A stretch of DNA of 5,677 bases, from assembly GCA_964500015.1 (NCBI GenBank), contig CAZCMN010000043.1, positions 1-5,677 on the forward strand, given 5' to 3'. How positions within the stretch are numbered: position 1 is the first letter of the stretch; each line of letters begins with the position of its first letter. The position numbers were made by a program, and so were the translations under genes. Below the pieces are notes generated by a model. It was given only the letters and a program-made list of their open reading frames with translations. It ran no database searches and was not told the DNA's origin. Positions 1 through 4,287 of this stretch are shown here, in pieces. This DNA comes from JAPLYB01 sp964500015. Lineage in GTDB: Archaea > Nanobdellota > Nanobdellia > Pacearchaeales > UBA284.

Positions 1-12
1 TAGTGAATAATT

Positions 13-116
13 AGGTTATTGAGGGCAATTGTGACACAACCTCTGCGGAGTAAAACGCAGACAATCTGCAACAGATCCTCGAACAAAATACCAAATCATT
101 CGATTTGGCGAGGATT
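13..116 (+). ncRNA. Candidate structured RNA of consecutive hairpins, family not recognised
   Basis: Four hairpins follow one another with little spacing. The first pairs GAGG (21-24) with CCTC (40-43), topped by TTGT (29-32) with ACAA (36-39); an alternative pairs AGGTT (13-17) with AACCT (38-42). The second pairs CTGCG (43-47) with CGCAG (56-60) around an 8-nt loop. The third pairs ATCTG (64-68) with CAGAT (72-76). The fourth pairs ATCCTCG (75-81) with CGAGGAT (109-115), has a 9-nt one-sided A-rich bulge (82-90), and continues as CCAAATC (91-97) with GATTTGG (102-108) under an ATTC loop. Neighbouring stems share one or two bases, so some may be mutually exclusive. A terminator follows at once. 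There is no convincing ORF or box C/D or H/ACA signature. The promoter and true 5' end may lie left of the window. Confidence 0.5.
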
Positions 117-141
117 AAAAAAAGGGCGAAAGCCCTTTTTT
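117..141. terminator. Bidirectional hairpin terminator with GAAA loop
   Basis: The stem GGGC (124-127) pairs with GCCC (132-135) around a GAAA tetraloop (128-131). It is flanked by seven A (117-123) and six T (136-141), which extend the pairing and give a U-run in whichever direction it is read. On the plus strand it ends the hairpin-rich RNA. On the minus strand it begins three bases past the stop of the PLD-like gene and would end that operon. Archaeal RNA polymerase stops at U-runs even without a hairpin, so the element should work in either domain. Confidence 0.85.
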
Positions 142-143
142 AT

Positions 144-809
144 TTACATTCTTTTAGAATTTTTCCATCTTTCTTCAAATAGTATCCTTAGATCTTTAGT
201 TAATTCTTTTATTTCTTTTGTTGGCAAACCAATAAAAAAACATTCTTTATTACCAAAATCTTTAAAACCATGCCCGACAACGATAAAAAAATCATCAGAT
301 AAGATGTATCTATCATGAAGTTCAAAAAATTTAGGATATATAGCCATACTGATTTTTGTGAATTCTTTTTTGAAACGAACCAAGTCTTTTTTTATAATGT
401 TTTCGTTCTCATCTTTTCCAAGTTGAGCAGTTAAAAATCTTATTTTTTTATCTTTGGGAAATTTGCTTAGAATTTGTAATGTGTCGATGCCATAATATGG
501 ATCTAAAATCAAAATTTCTCCATGTAGTTTATTGATAAAATCAACAAATTTTTCATTCCTATCCGTCCAAGGTTGTTTGCCAGACACAAACAAAATCATA
601 TTTTCATTATTTTGTGGTGGATCTGATTTTTGTACCCACCCCTTTGTTTCTTTTCTTATAAAATCACATGATCTAAGTAATGTTTCCCAATTTGAACATG
701 TACAATGATAGTCTAAAAAACATTTATTCTTCACTTCAGAAGTCTTTTGATGGTTAATAAAAAATTGACTATGCCACAATTTTTTAATTGCTTCTTTTGG
801 TTTTGTCAT
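144..809 (-). CDS. PLD-like domain protein (single HxRx4D motif), third gene of a wHTH-wHTH-PLD operon
   Basis: This 221-aa protein carries a phospholipase-D-superfamily signature. ILDPYYG (101-107) is a beta strand and turn. ELHDRYILSDD (163-173) follows, in which H165, R167 and D172 match the HxKx4D pattern with Arg in place of Lys. GHGFKDFG (179-186) comes next. The order recalls the PLD-like C-terminal domain of MIT-domain proteins (MITD1 type), where the motif is degenerate. Activity could therefore be nuclease, phosphodiesterase, or only lipid or nucleic acid binding. The N-terminal part has C30, H35, C36, C38 and C48, a possible metal site. No signal peptide or membrane segment is seen, so it is probably cytoplasmic. 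The ATG lies inside the preceding gene (26-nt overlap), so its translation is probably coupled. A terminator follows the stop directly. The fold call is moderately safe; the role as an effector is inference. Confidence 0.75.
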   Translation of the reverse strand: MTKPKEAIKKLWHSQFFINHQKTSEVKNKCFLDYHCTCSNWETLLRSCDFIRKETKGWVQKSDPPQNNENMILFVSGKQPWTDRNEKFVDFINKLHGEILILDPYYGIDTLQILSKFPKDKKIRFLTAQLGKDENENIIKKDLVRFKKEFTKISMAIYPKFFELHDRYILSDDFFIVVGHGFKDFGNKECFFIGLPTKEIKELTKDLRILFEERWKNSKRM

Positions 810-1164
810 TTTTTTGATCTGTTAATTTTATTTCTGTTTGAAGATATTTCTCTCCATCATCACTAAGCTCATATTTTCTTTGTCTTTTTAACCCGCTTTC
901 TACTGAAACAGAAATGACATAACCTTTTTTTTCGGCACGTTTCATTGCGTTGCCCATAACTGACAAGGAGGGTATTTTTCTGACTCTAAGCTTCTTGTTT
1001 AAGATTTCCATTATTTCAATAGTTAACAAGCCGTCAGCTACCCCCAGATCCTTAGCTAATTTTAAAGCAATAAGTGATTTTTCTAAAGCACCATTAAATT
1101 TATCTACGGGATATTCTGTTAATTTTACTTTAGTTTGCATTATTTTACTGATTTTTTCTTTCAT
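784..1164 (-). CDS. Small winged-helix-like protein, second gene of the operon
   Basis: This 126-aa protein is probably a DNA-binding regulator or adaptor. Residues 28-57 form helices (SLIALKLAKDLGVADG, then LTIEIMEILNKKLRV). SVMGNAMKRAEKKGYV (68-83) fits a recognition helix followed by the start of the wing. Residues 85-105 alternate like a beta wing with basic residues (GLKRQRKYEL) and end in the common SDDGEKYL helix start. The tail (112-126) is charged and probably disordered. The gene starts 5 nt after the stop of the upstream wHTH gene, and its 3' end overlaps the PLD-like gene by 26 nt, so all three are probably one transcript. No Shine-Dalgarno is visible before the ATG. The helix-turn-helix call comes from the sequence pattern alone and no named family is recognised. 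Confidence 0.7.
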   Translation of the reverse strand: MKEKISKIMQTKVKLTEYPVDKFNGALEKSLIALKLAKDLGVADGLLTIEIMEILNKKLRVRKIPSLSVMGNAMKRAEKKGYVISVSVESGLKRQRKYELSDDGEKYLQTEIKLTDQKNDKTKRSN

Positions 1165-1169
1165 TTTTG

Positions 1170-1589
1170 TTAAATTTTTTGATTAGCCTCTTTTTTCAAT
1201 CTTAAAATTTCATCAAAAATCTTTGAGATTCGATGATAGGCAATCCTGTACTTTCGAATAGGTAACTTTTCAACAAAACCCTTTTTAACCAACTCCCTCA
1301 TTGGGCTCGATAAAGTAGTCATGGGGCGTCCAAGTTCATTAGAAATTTCTGATATCCCCAATTCGCTTTTTTCTATTATGCCTAATTTGGTGGCAAAATA
1401 TTTTCCGAGCAATAATGCACAAATTCTTTGGGGGTCAGATAACGATCCAAAGTCGACGAAAACGATTTTCCCGCCGGGTTTTTCTATTTTAAAAAATTGT
1501 AAGGATTTTCCAACAAGGCTTTCCAATTCCTTAGTTATATCTTTTTCTTCAATAACCAATTTTTTCAATATTTCATTTTCTTCTACCAT
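1170..1589 (-). CDS. Small winged-helix-type protein, first gene of the operon
   Basis: This 139-aa protein probably binds DNA. The N-terminal third (1-50) is a charged helix followed by strands (GGKIVFVDFGSL, 39-50). A helical stretch, DPQRICALLLGKYFATKLG (52-70), leads into a winged helix. GISEISNELGRPMTTLSSPM (78-97) reads as helix-turn-helix, VKKGFVEKLPIRKYRIAYHR (101-120) as wing strands, and a last helix runs to the C-terminus. The N-terminal half may be a sensing or dimerisation module. The gene is led by its own promoter, divergent from the small charged protein gene at 1719, which would suit autoregulation from the shared 129-bp gap. The start gives a leader of about 30 nt without an obvious Shine-Dalgarno. 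The wHTH fold is fairly convincing; the target is unknown. Confidence 0.75.
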   Translation of the reverse strand: MVEENEILKKLVIEEKDITKELESLVGKSLQFFKIEKPGGKIVFVDFGSLSDPQRICALLLGKYFATKLGIIEKSELGISEISNELGRPMTTLSSPMRELVKKGFVEKLPIRKYRIAYHRISKIFDEILRLKKEANQKI

Positions 1590-1640
1590 TTTTAGATTAA
1601 CAATCTTTACATTATTTGCATAAAATACAATATTTTCTTA

Positions 1641-1649
1641 TTTATAAAT
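1641..1649 (-). promoter_or_regulatory. TATA box of the wHTH-wHTH-PLD operon
   Basis: The minus-strand box ATTTATAAA is centred near 1645 and would start transcription about 25 bp on, near 1620, leaving a leader of about 30 nt before the ATG at 1589. It lies back to back with the plus-strand box at 1688-1697. The 129-bp gap (1590-1718) contains both promoters and no other gene. Confidence 0.5.
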
Positions 1650-1687
1650 CTTTGCTACAACCTTGCAGTTAAATCATAAAAACACAA

Positions 1688-1697
1688 TTTTTAAAAA
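1688..1697 (+). promoter_or_regulatory. TATA box of the small charged protein gene
   Basis: TTTTTAAAAA is centred 27 bp before the ATG at 1719, so the predicted transcript begins at or beside the start codon (leaderless). There is no Shine-Dalgarno before this ATG, which agrees. Confidence 0.5.
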
Positions 1698-1718
1698 CCT
1701 TTCAAACCTAAGTTAATT

Positions 1719-1913
1719 ATGGCAGTAATGGGCAGAGGTAAAAGAGCAAACGCTCAAGGATGGAACGCTATAAATAAGCGAAGAGAGAAAGAGAACGATA
1801 AACCAGAACCAAAAAAAGAGGAAAAGAAAGCTTCAAAGGAAGAGATGGAGAGAATAATAAGATTAGTAAAAGAAGCAACAGCAAAAAAGAGCCAAGGCGT
1901 TGAAGAAGTGTGA
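1719..1913 (+). CDS. Small highly charged protein of unknown function
   Basis: This 64-aa protein is not recognised. The first 25 residues are Gly/Arg/Lys/Asn-rich (GRGKRANAQGWNAINKRREK), which could contact nucleic acid. Residues 26-40 are Lys/Glu/Pro-rich and probably disordered. Residues 40-57 (KEEMERIIRLVKEATAKK) have the spacing of an amphipathic helix. A TATA-like box 27 bp upstream supports translation as a leaderless transcript from the first ATG; Met4 (1728) is a possible alternative start. It is divergent from the wHTH operon and sits upstream of the separately promoted zinc-ribbon/methyltransferase pair. It could be a small chromatin or regulatory protein of the element, but that is only a guess from composition. 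Confidence 0.6.
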   Translation: MAVMGRGKRANAQGWNAINKRREKENDKPEPKKEEKKASKEEMERIIRLVKEATAKKSQGVEEV

Positions 1914-1938
1914 GTTCTAAAGTAATATACTAAAGATT

Positions 1939-1959
1939 TATATACCTGAGAGGTATATA
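1939..1959. promoter_or_regulatory. Perfect 9-bp inverted repeat overlapping the TATA box of the zinc-ribbon/methyltransferase operon
   Basis: The arms TATATACCT (1939-1947) and AGGTATATA (1951-1959) are perfect reverse complements around a GAG spacer. The TATA box TTTATATA (1937-1944), centred about 25 bp before the ATG at 1966, forms most of the left arm. The right arm ends six bases before the start codon, where transcription should begin. A dimeric repressor bound here would block TBP. The site could also be a symmetric promoter firing both ways. The same kind of arms recur at 3730-3747. Confidence 0.6.
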
Positions 1960-1965
1960 TTTTTT

Positions 1966-2109
1966 ATGGCAAAAATAGTTTTAAAGAGAGAGGGTTTTAA
2001 ATGTGAAAGATGCACACATGAATGGATACCGAACAATATAAATCAAGAACCGATGGTATGCCCAAAGTGTAAATCTCCATATTGGAACAAACCAAGAAAA
2101 AGGAAGTAA
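1966..2109 (+). CDS. 47-aa zinc-ribbon protein, coupled to the methyltransferase
   Basis: This short protein begins MAKIVLKREGFKCERC and contains two CxxC knuckles, C13-x2-C16 and C32-x2-C35 (CPKC), 15 residues apart. That is a compact zinc ribbon, followed by an aromatic and very basic tail (SPYWNKPRKRK). Small zinc ribbons with this spacing and tail are common in archaea; their roles are mostly unassigned, with nucleic acid or protein contacts likely. It has a well-placed TATA box giving a leaderless transcript. Its stop lies two bases before the methyltransferase ATG, so the two genes are almost certainly co-transcribed and translationally coupled. The operator-like palindrome in front would control both. 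Whether it helps the methyltransferase is unknown. Confidence 0.85.
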   Translation: MAKIVLKREGFKCERCTHEWIPNNINQEPMVCPKCKSPYWNKPRKRK

Positions 2110-2111
2110 AA

Positions 2112-2960
2112 ATGATGAAAGAAACTCCGAGTTTTGTAAAATGGGCTGGTGGCAAGAAGCAACTATTAGAGCAGTTTAAACCTTTTTTTCCAGAGAAGAT
2201 AGACCGATATTTTGACCCGTTTGTTGGTGGTGGTGCGGTGGCTTTTTTTATTATAAAAAATTTCAAACCAAAAGAAGTTTTTTTATCAGACATTAATGAA
2301 GAACTGATTAATACCTATAATGTGATTAAAAATGATGTTGAAAGTTTGATTGAAGAACTAAAAAAACTTAAAGAAGAACATCACAAAAACAAAACTGACA
2401 CCTTCTATAAAATTAGAGCCAAGAGCACAGAGGGTTTAACCCCTTTGCAAAGAGCAGTCAGATTTATTTATTTGAATAAAACTTGTTTTAATGGGCTATA
2501 CAGGGTAAATTCTAAAGGGGGGTTTAATGTTCCTATTGGTAGTTATAAAAATCCTTTAATTTGTCCTGAAGACGATTTAAGAGAAATTTCTAAACTTCTG
2601 CAAAATGCAAAAATAGAAGTAAAACAATTTCATGAAATTATTCATCATGTAAAAAGCGGAGATTTTGTTTATTTTGATCCACCCTACTACCCTTTAAAGA
2701 AAGAAAGTTTTACAACATACACTAAAGACAATTTTCTTGAGAAAGAACAAATAAAATTAAAAGAATTATTCTCTGTATTAGCAAAGAAGAAAGCAAAGGT
2801 CATGCTCTCAAATTCAGACACCCCATTTATTAACGGCTTGTATGAGGGGCATAAAATAAAGATTGTTAAAGCAAACAGAATGATAAACTGCGACGCCACA
2901 AAAAGAGGAAAAATAAACGAAGTTGTTGTTATTAATTATCCCCTAAATACCAAAGATTAG
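2112..2960 (+). CDS. dam: Dam-like (D12 class) adenine-N6 DNA methyltransferase
   Basis: From this start the 282-aa protein has the usual length of Dam/DpnM-type enzymes, which move a methyl group from S-adenosylmethionine to adenine N6. Motif X is WAGGKKQL (11-18). Motif I is FDPFVGGGAVAF (34-45). Acidic D60 in LSDIN fits motif II. FNGLYRVN (126-133) with FNVPIG (138-143) is the family-typical stretch before the target-recognition region. Motif IV is DPPY (189-192). The reading frame is open back to an ATG at 2082, but that start lies inside the zinc-ribbon gene. The ATG at 2112 follows that gene's stop by two bases and has AGGA at 2101-2104, so I prefer it; Met2 (2115) is also possible. Many relatives modify GATC, but specificity here is not proven. 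No recognisable restriction enzyme is adjacent, so self-protection or regulation is as likely as restriction-modification. The last 29 bp overlap a convergent gene. Confidence 0.95.
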   Translation: MMKETPSFVKWAGGKKQLLEQFKPFFPEKIDRYFDPFVGGGAVAFFIIKNFKPKEVFLSDINEELINTYNVIKNDVESLIEELKKLKEEHHKNKTDTFYKIRAKSTEGLTPLQRAVRFIYLNKTCFNGLYRVNSKGGFNVPIGSYKNPLICPEDDLREISKLLQNAKIEVKQFHEIIHHVKSGDFVYFDPPYYPLKKESFTTYTKDNFLEKEQIKLKELFSVLAKKKAKVMLSNSDTPFINGLYEGHKIKIVKANRMINCDATKRGKINEVVVINYPLNTKD

Positions 2961-3546
2961 GGCTTTCTTTAACATATAACTTATGCTTCTTGTTTTCTTT
3001 ATTAACATATTTTGCTAATGGCGGTTGCCCATTACAAACACTCATACAAAGATTATCTATCTCTTTAGGATTATCAATAACTTCTCTTATCCAACCTTGA
3101 AAAAATAGAGTTGGTGGTTCAAACATACTTTCGGCATTATAGTTATATTCTTGTTCAATAATAAATAATTGTGCAAGAATCCCAATAATCATTAAATCGT
3201 TTAAGTAATGTCCAAATTTTTCTTTAGATAACTTCATAAGTTCTTTTTCTGGATCTTTTCCATAAAAGATATTGTCAAATGCGAGTAATAATTCTCTCTT
3301 TAATTTTGGGCGACTTCTTACCCTTAGATTTAAGTCTATCATGACGCGTAAATGATTAGGTCTAAATTCTCTTTCTTCCTCTTTTAGCCATACTTGAAAG
3401 TTCTTATTAAGGTCATAAGCTTTGAATCTTGCTGAAAGTTTAGAAGGTCTAAATAACTGCACTTCTACATTTCCTTTCTTAAAAATAGTTTTCTTTATAT
3501 CAAAGGGTAATTCTTTCACAACCTTAAACATCTCTGATTTAAACAT
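2932..3546 (-). CDS. 204-aa protein of unknown function, convergent with the methyltransferase
   Basis: I do not recognise this protein. It is soluble-looking, with a basic middle (LRVRSRPKLKRELL, 74-87), a long helical stretch containing hydrophobic LMIIGILAQLFIIEQEY (118-134), and a C-terminal part with FEPPTLFFQGW (142-152). Cysteines stand at 167 and 171. No PD-(D/E)xK, HNH or GIY-YIG motif is visible. It ends inside the methyltransferase gene on the opposite strand, a 29-bp overlap. A TATA box centred 26 bp before the ATG supports a leaderless transcript; Met6 is an alternative start. Position beside a methyltransferase makes a restriction-modification partner worth testing, but separate promoters and convergent orientation weaken that. 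Length, promoter and protein-like composition make it a real gene. Confidence 0.75.
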   Translation of the reverse strand: MFKSEMFKVVKELPFDIKKTIFKKGNVEVQLFRPSKLSARFKAYDLNKNFQVWLKEEEREFRPNHLRVMIDLNLRVRSRPKLKRELLLAFDNIFYGKDPEKELMKLSKEKFGHYLNDLMIIGILAQLFIIEQEYNYNAESMFEPPTLFFQGWIREVIDNPKEIDNLCMSVCNGQPPLAKYVNKENKKHKLYVKESPNLWYLGDN

Positions 3547-3566
3547 GAGATAGCAAAAAATCTAAA

Positions 3567-3577
3567 CTTTTTAAATA
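3567..3577 (-). promoter_or_regulatory. TATA box of the 204-aa protein gene
   Basis: On the minus strand TATTTAAAAAG is centred about 26 bp before the ATG at 3546, placing the transcript start at the start codon. The rest of 3578-3699 holds no convincing gene. There is a weak CTCT/AGAG hairpin near 3604-3619, a 16-codon ORF near 3630 with no supporting signals, and an AT-rich TTTTAAA at about 3674-3680. Confidence 0.5.
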
Positions 3578-3716
3578 GATCCCTTTAAGTTAACAATGTA
3601 ATGTTCTCTATATTATAAGAGAGTTTCTATGACTTCTAAAAAACAAACGATTCATAAAATACGACTGCTAACCTTTTAAATTTTTCTATTCGTTATCATT
3701 TGAAAGTTACACTAAT

Positions 3717-3747
3717 ACGAAAGCTTTATATATACTCGAAAGTATAT
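3717..3747 (+). promoter_or_regulatory. BRE/TATA promoter with overlapping inverted repeat
   Basis: ACGAAAGC (3717-3724) followed by TTTATATATA (3725-3734) is a textbook archaeal BRE plus TATA arrangement, one of the strongest in the window, and predicts a start near 3752. ATATAC (3730-3735) and GTATAT (3742-3747) form a 6-bp inverted repeat around a 6-nt spacer. The left arm lies within the TATA box, as at 1939-1959, suggesting an operator. It would drive the short reading frames and the 102-aa gene downstream. Confidence 0.6.
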
Positions 3748-3798
3748 GTTAAAGTAGATAAAAACCCTAGATGGCGATTAAGAGCTGATAGGACACAA

Positions 3799-3909
3799 AT
3801 GATCAAGCTTCAGAGAGATTTGGAGAATGAGAAATTAGAGTCAGTTCTGTTTTATATTAACTTTCTTGTATTCAAGATTCCTGTTATGTACTTTAAGGAG
3901 GGCATCTAA
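3799..3909 (+). CDS. Possible 36-codon ORF at the head of a small-protein operon
   Basis: An ATG at 3799 opens a 36-codon frame whose product starts with a charged segment (MIKLQRDLENEKLE) and ends with a hydrophobic one (VLFYINFLVFKIPVMYF) that could enter a membrane. The frame is open back to a TTG at 3700, which would give 69 aa, but the strong promoter at 3717-3734 lies inside that longer version, so I favour the shorter one. Its stop is one base before the next ATG, and the Shine-Dalgarno of that ORF lies in its last codons. A leader of about 45 nt precedes it, with only weak AGG before the ATG. It may be non-coding leader RNA instead. Confidence 0.3.
   Translation: MIKLQRDLENEKLESVLFYINFLVFKIPVMYFKEGI
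3895..3902 (+). promoter_or_regulatory. Strong Shine-Dalgarno for the 23-codon ORF
   Basis: AAGGAGGG lies 8 nt before the ATG at 3911 and matches the 16S anti-Shine-Dalgarno very well. It stands out because most other genes in the window have weak or no ribosome binding sites and seem leaderless. It is the main evidence that the tiny ORF downstream is translated. Confidence 0.7.
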
Positions 3910-3910
3910 C

Positions 3911-3982
3911 ATGCCAATCCCCTTCATTTCATGTTGGGGGATTGCTGTTTATGTTATGTTTAACAAGGGGGTGATTGTATGA
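3911..3982 (+). CDS. 23-aa hydrophobic small protein or leader peptide, ATGA-coupled to the next gene
   Basis: This very short frame has a strong Shine-Dalgarno at ideal spacing, and its TGA overlaps the next ATG as ATGA (3979-3982), both hallmarks of translation and coupling. The product begins MPIPFISCWGIAVYV and is mostly hydrophobic, with a single Cys and one Lys near the C-terminus, so it could span or sit in the membrane. Its first third is encoded by a hairpin (3915-3944), so it might instead act as a leader peptide controlling translation of the 102-aa protein. No homologue is recognised. A hydrophobic peptide with a charged partner could recall toxin-antitoxin pairs, but nothing beyond size and order supports that. 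Confidence 0.5.
   Translation: MPIPFISCWGIAVYVMFNKGVIV
3915..3944 (+). promoter_or_regulatory. Hairpin inside the 23-codon ORF
   Basis: CAATCCCC (3915-3922) pairs perfectly with GGGGATTG (3937-3944), and a G-T pair (3923/3936) can extend it over a 12-nt loop. It starts just inside the ORF, after the ATG, and is followed by T-rich but interrupted sequence, so it is a poor terminator. A translating ribosome would melt it; its likely effect is on mRNA stability or on access to the downstream Shine-Dalgarno. Confidence 0.5.
3965..3975 (+). promoter_or_regulatory. Shine-Dalgarno of the 102-aa protein gene
   Basis: AAGGGGGTGAT differs by one base from AAGGAGGTGAT, the ideal complement of the 16S 3' end, and ends three bases before the ATG at 3979. 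It lies in the last codons of the 23-codon ORF, so both re-initiation and independent initiation are possible. Confidence 0.65.
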
Positions 3983-4287
3983 CTAGTTCTGAAGAATGGA
4001 TTGCTAAGATAAATGCACAGTTGTTAAAGCCTGTCAATGAGGCGATTGATCTTAAAGCAAAAATCTCTTACAATCAAGGGGACAGAGCATGGAATATAAT
4101 CCGAATAAGAAAAGATATTATCAAAGAATTTCCTTCTTTAAAGGATAAAAGAGATAAATTCTCGTACAGGATGATTCTTCACAAAAGTTATGAGGATCTT
4201 GAAAAAGCAATAAAAAAGCTGAAAAAAGACAGAGACACTATGCCCATTATGCTGTTTTTGTATAGGGAAAAAGGAACAATTACTTAA
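3979..4287 (+). CDS. 102-aa charged helical protein of unknown function
   Basis: I do not recognise this protein. It is Lys/Asp/Glu-rich and mainly helical: residues 4-29 (beginning SEEWIAKINAQLLKPVNEAI), a basic stretch RIRKDIIKEF (42-51), and a strongly charged helix YEDLEKAIKKLKKDRD (71-86) that could form a coiled coil. It ends with a short hydrophobic MPIMLFLY (88-95). There is no cysteine cluster, signal peptide or catalytic motif. The start is fixed by a near-perfect Shine-Dalgarno and by the ATGA overlap with the 23-codon ORF. Its stop overlaps the integrase stop by four bases in convergent orientation. As a small gene beside the integrase it could be an excisionase-like or regulatory factor, but no winged helix is evident, so this is speculation. 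Confidence 0.7.
   Translation: MTSSEEWIAKINAQLLKPVNEAIDLKAKISYNQGDRAWNIIRIRKDIIKEFPSLKDKRDKFSYRMILHKSYEDLEKAIKKLKKDRDTMPIMLFLYREKGTIT

Noticed and set aside
13..116. H/ACA or C/D guide RNA
   Set aside because: There is no ACA box after the last stem, the large bulge is one-sided rather than a two-sided pocket, and no C/D boxes were seen.
270..280. Second attachment-site copy at GCCCGAC
   Set aside because: The match to the tRNA end is only about seven bases, lies within the PLD-like gene and is expected by chance.
950..1186. Open frames antisense to the wHTH genes (also 19-318, 1321-1623, 1997-2293, 2687-2899)
   Set aside because: They lie opposite well-supported genes, lack promoters or ribosome sites and have low-complexity Phe/Ser/Ile-rich products typical of shadows.
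2082..2111. Longer methyltransferase starting at the upstream ATG
   Set aside because: The extra ten residues overlap the zinc-ribbon gene in another frame and lie before the family's usual N-terminus; the ATG at 2112 follows that gene's stop with an AGGA in place.
2932..3546. Calling the 204-aa protein a restriction endonuclease
   Set aside because: No nuclease motif is visible; proximity to a methyltransferase alone is not enough.
3628..3680. 16-codon ORF starting near 3630
   Set aside because: It has no Shine-Dalgarno, no TATA box at the right distance and no notable composition.
3700..3798. TTG-started 69-aa version of the small ORF
   Set aside because: A strong BRE/TATA and its predicted transcript start fall inside this extension, and no signal supports the TTG apart from an AT-rich stretch upstream.
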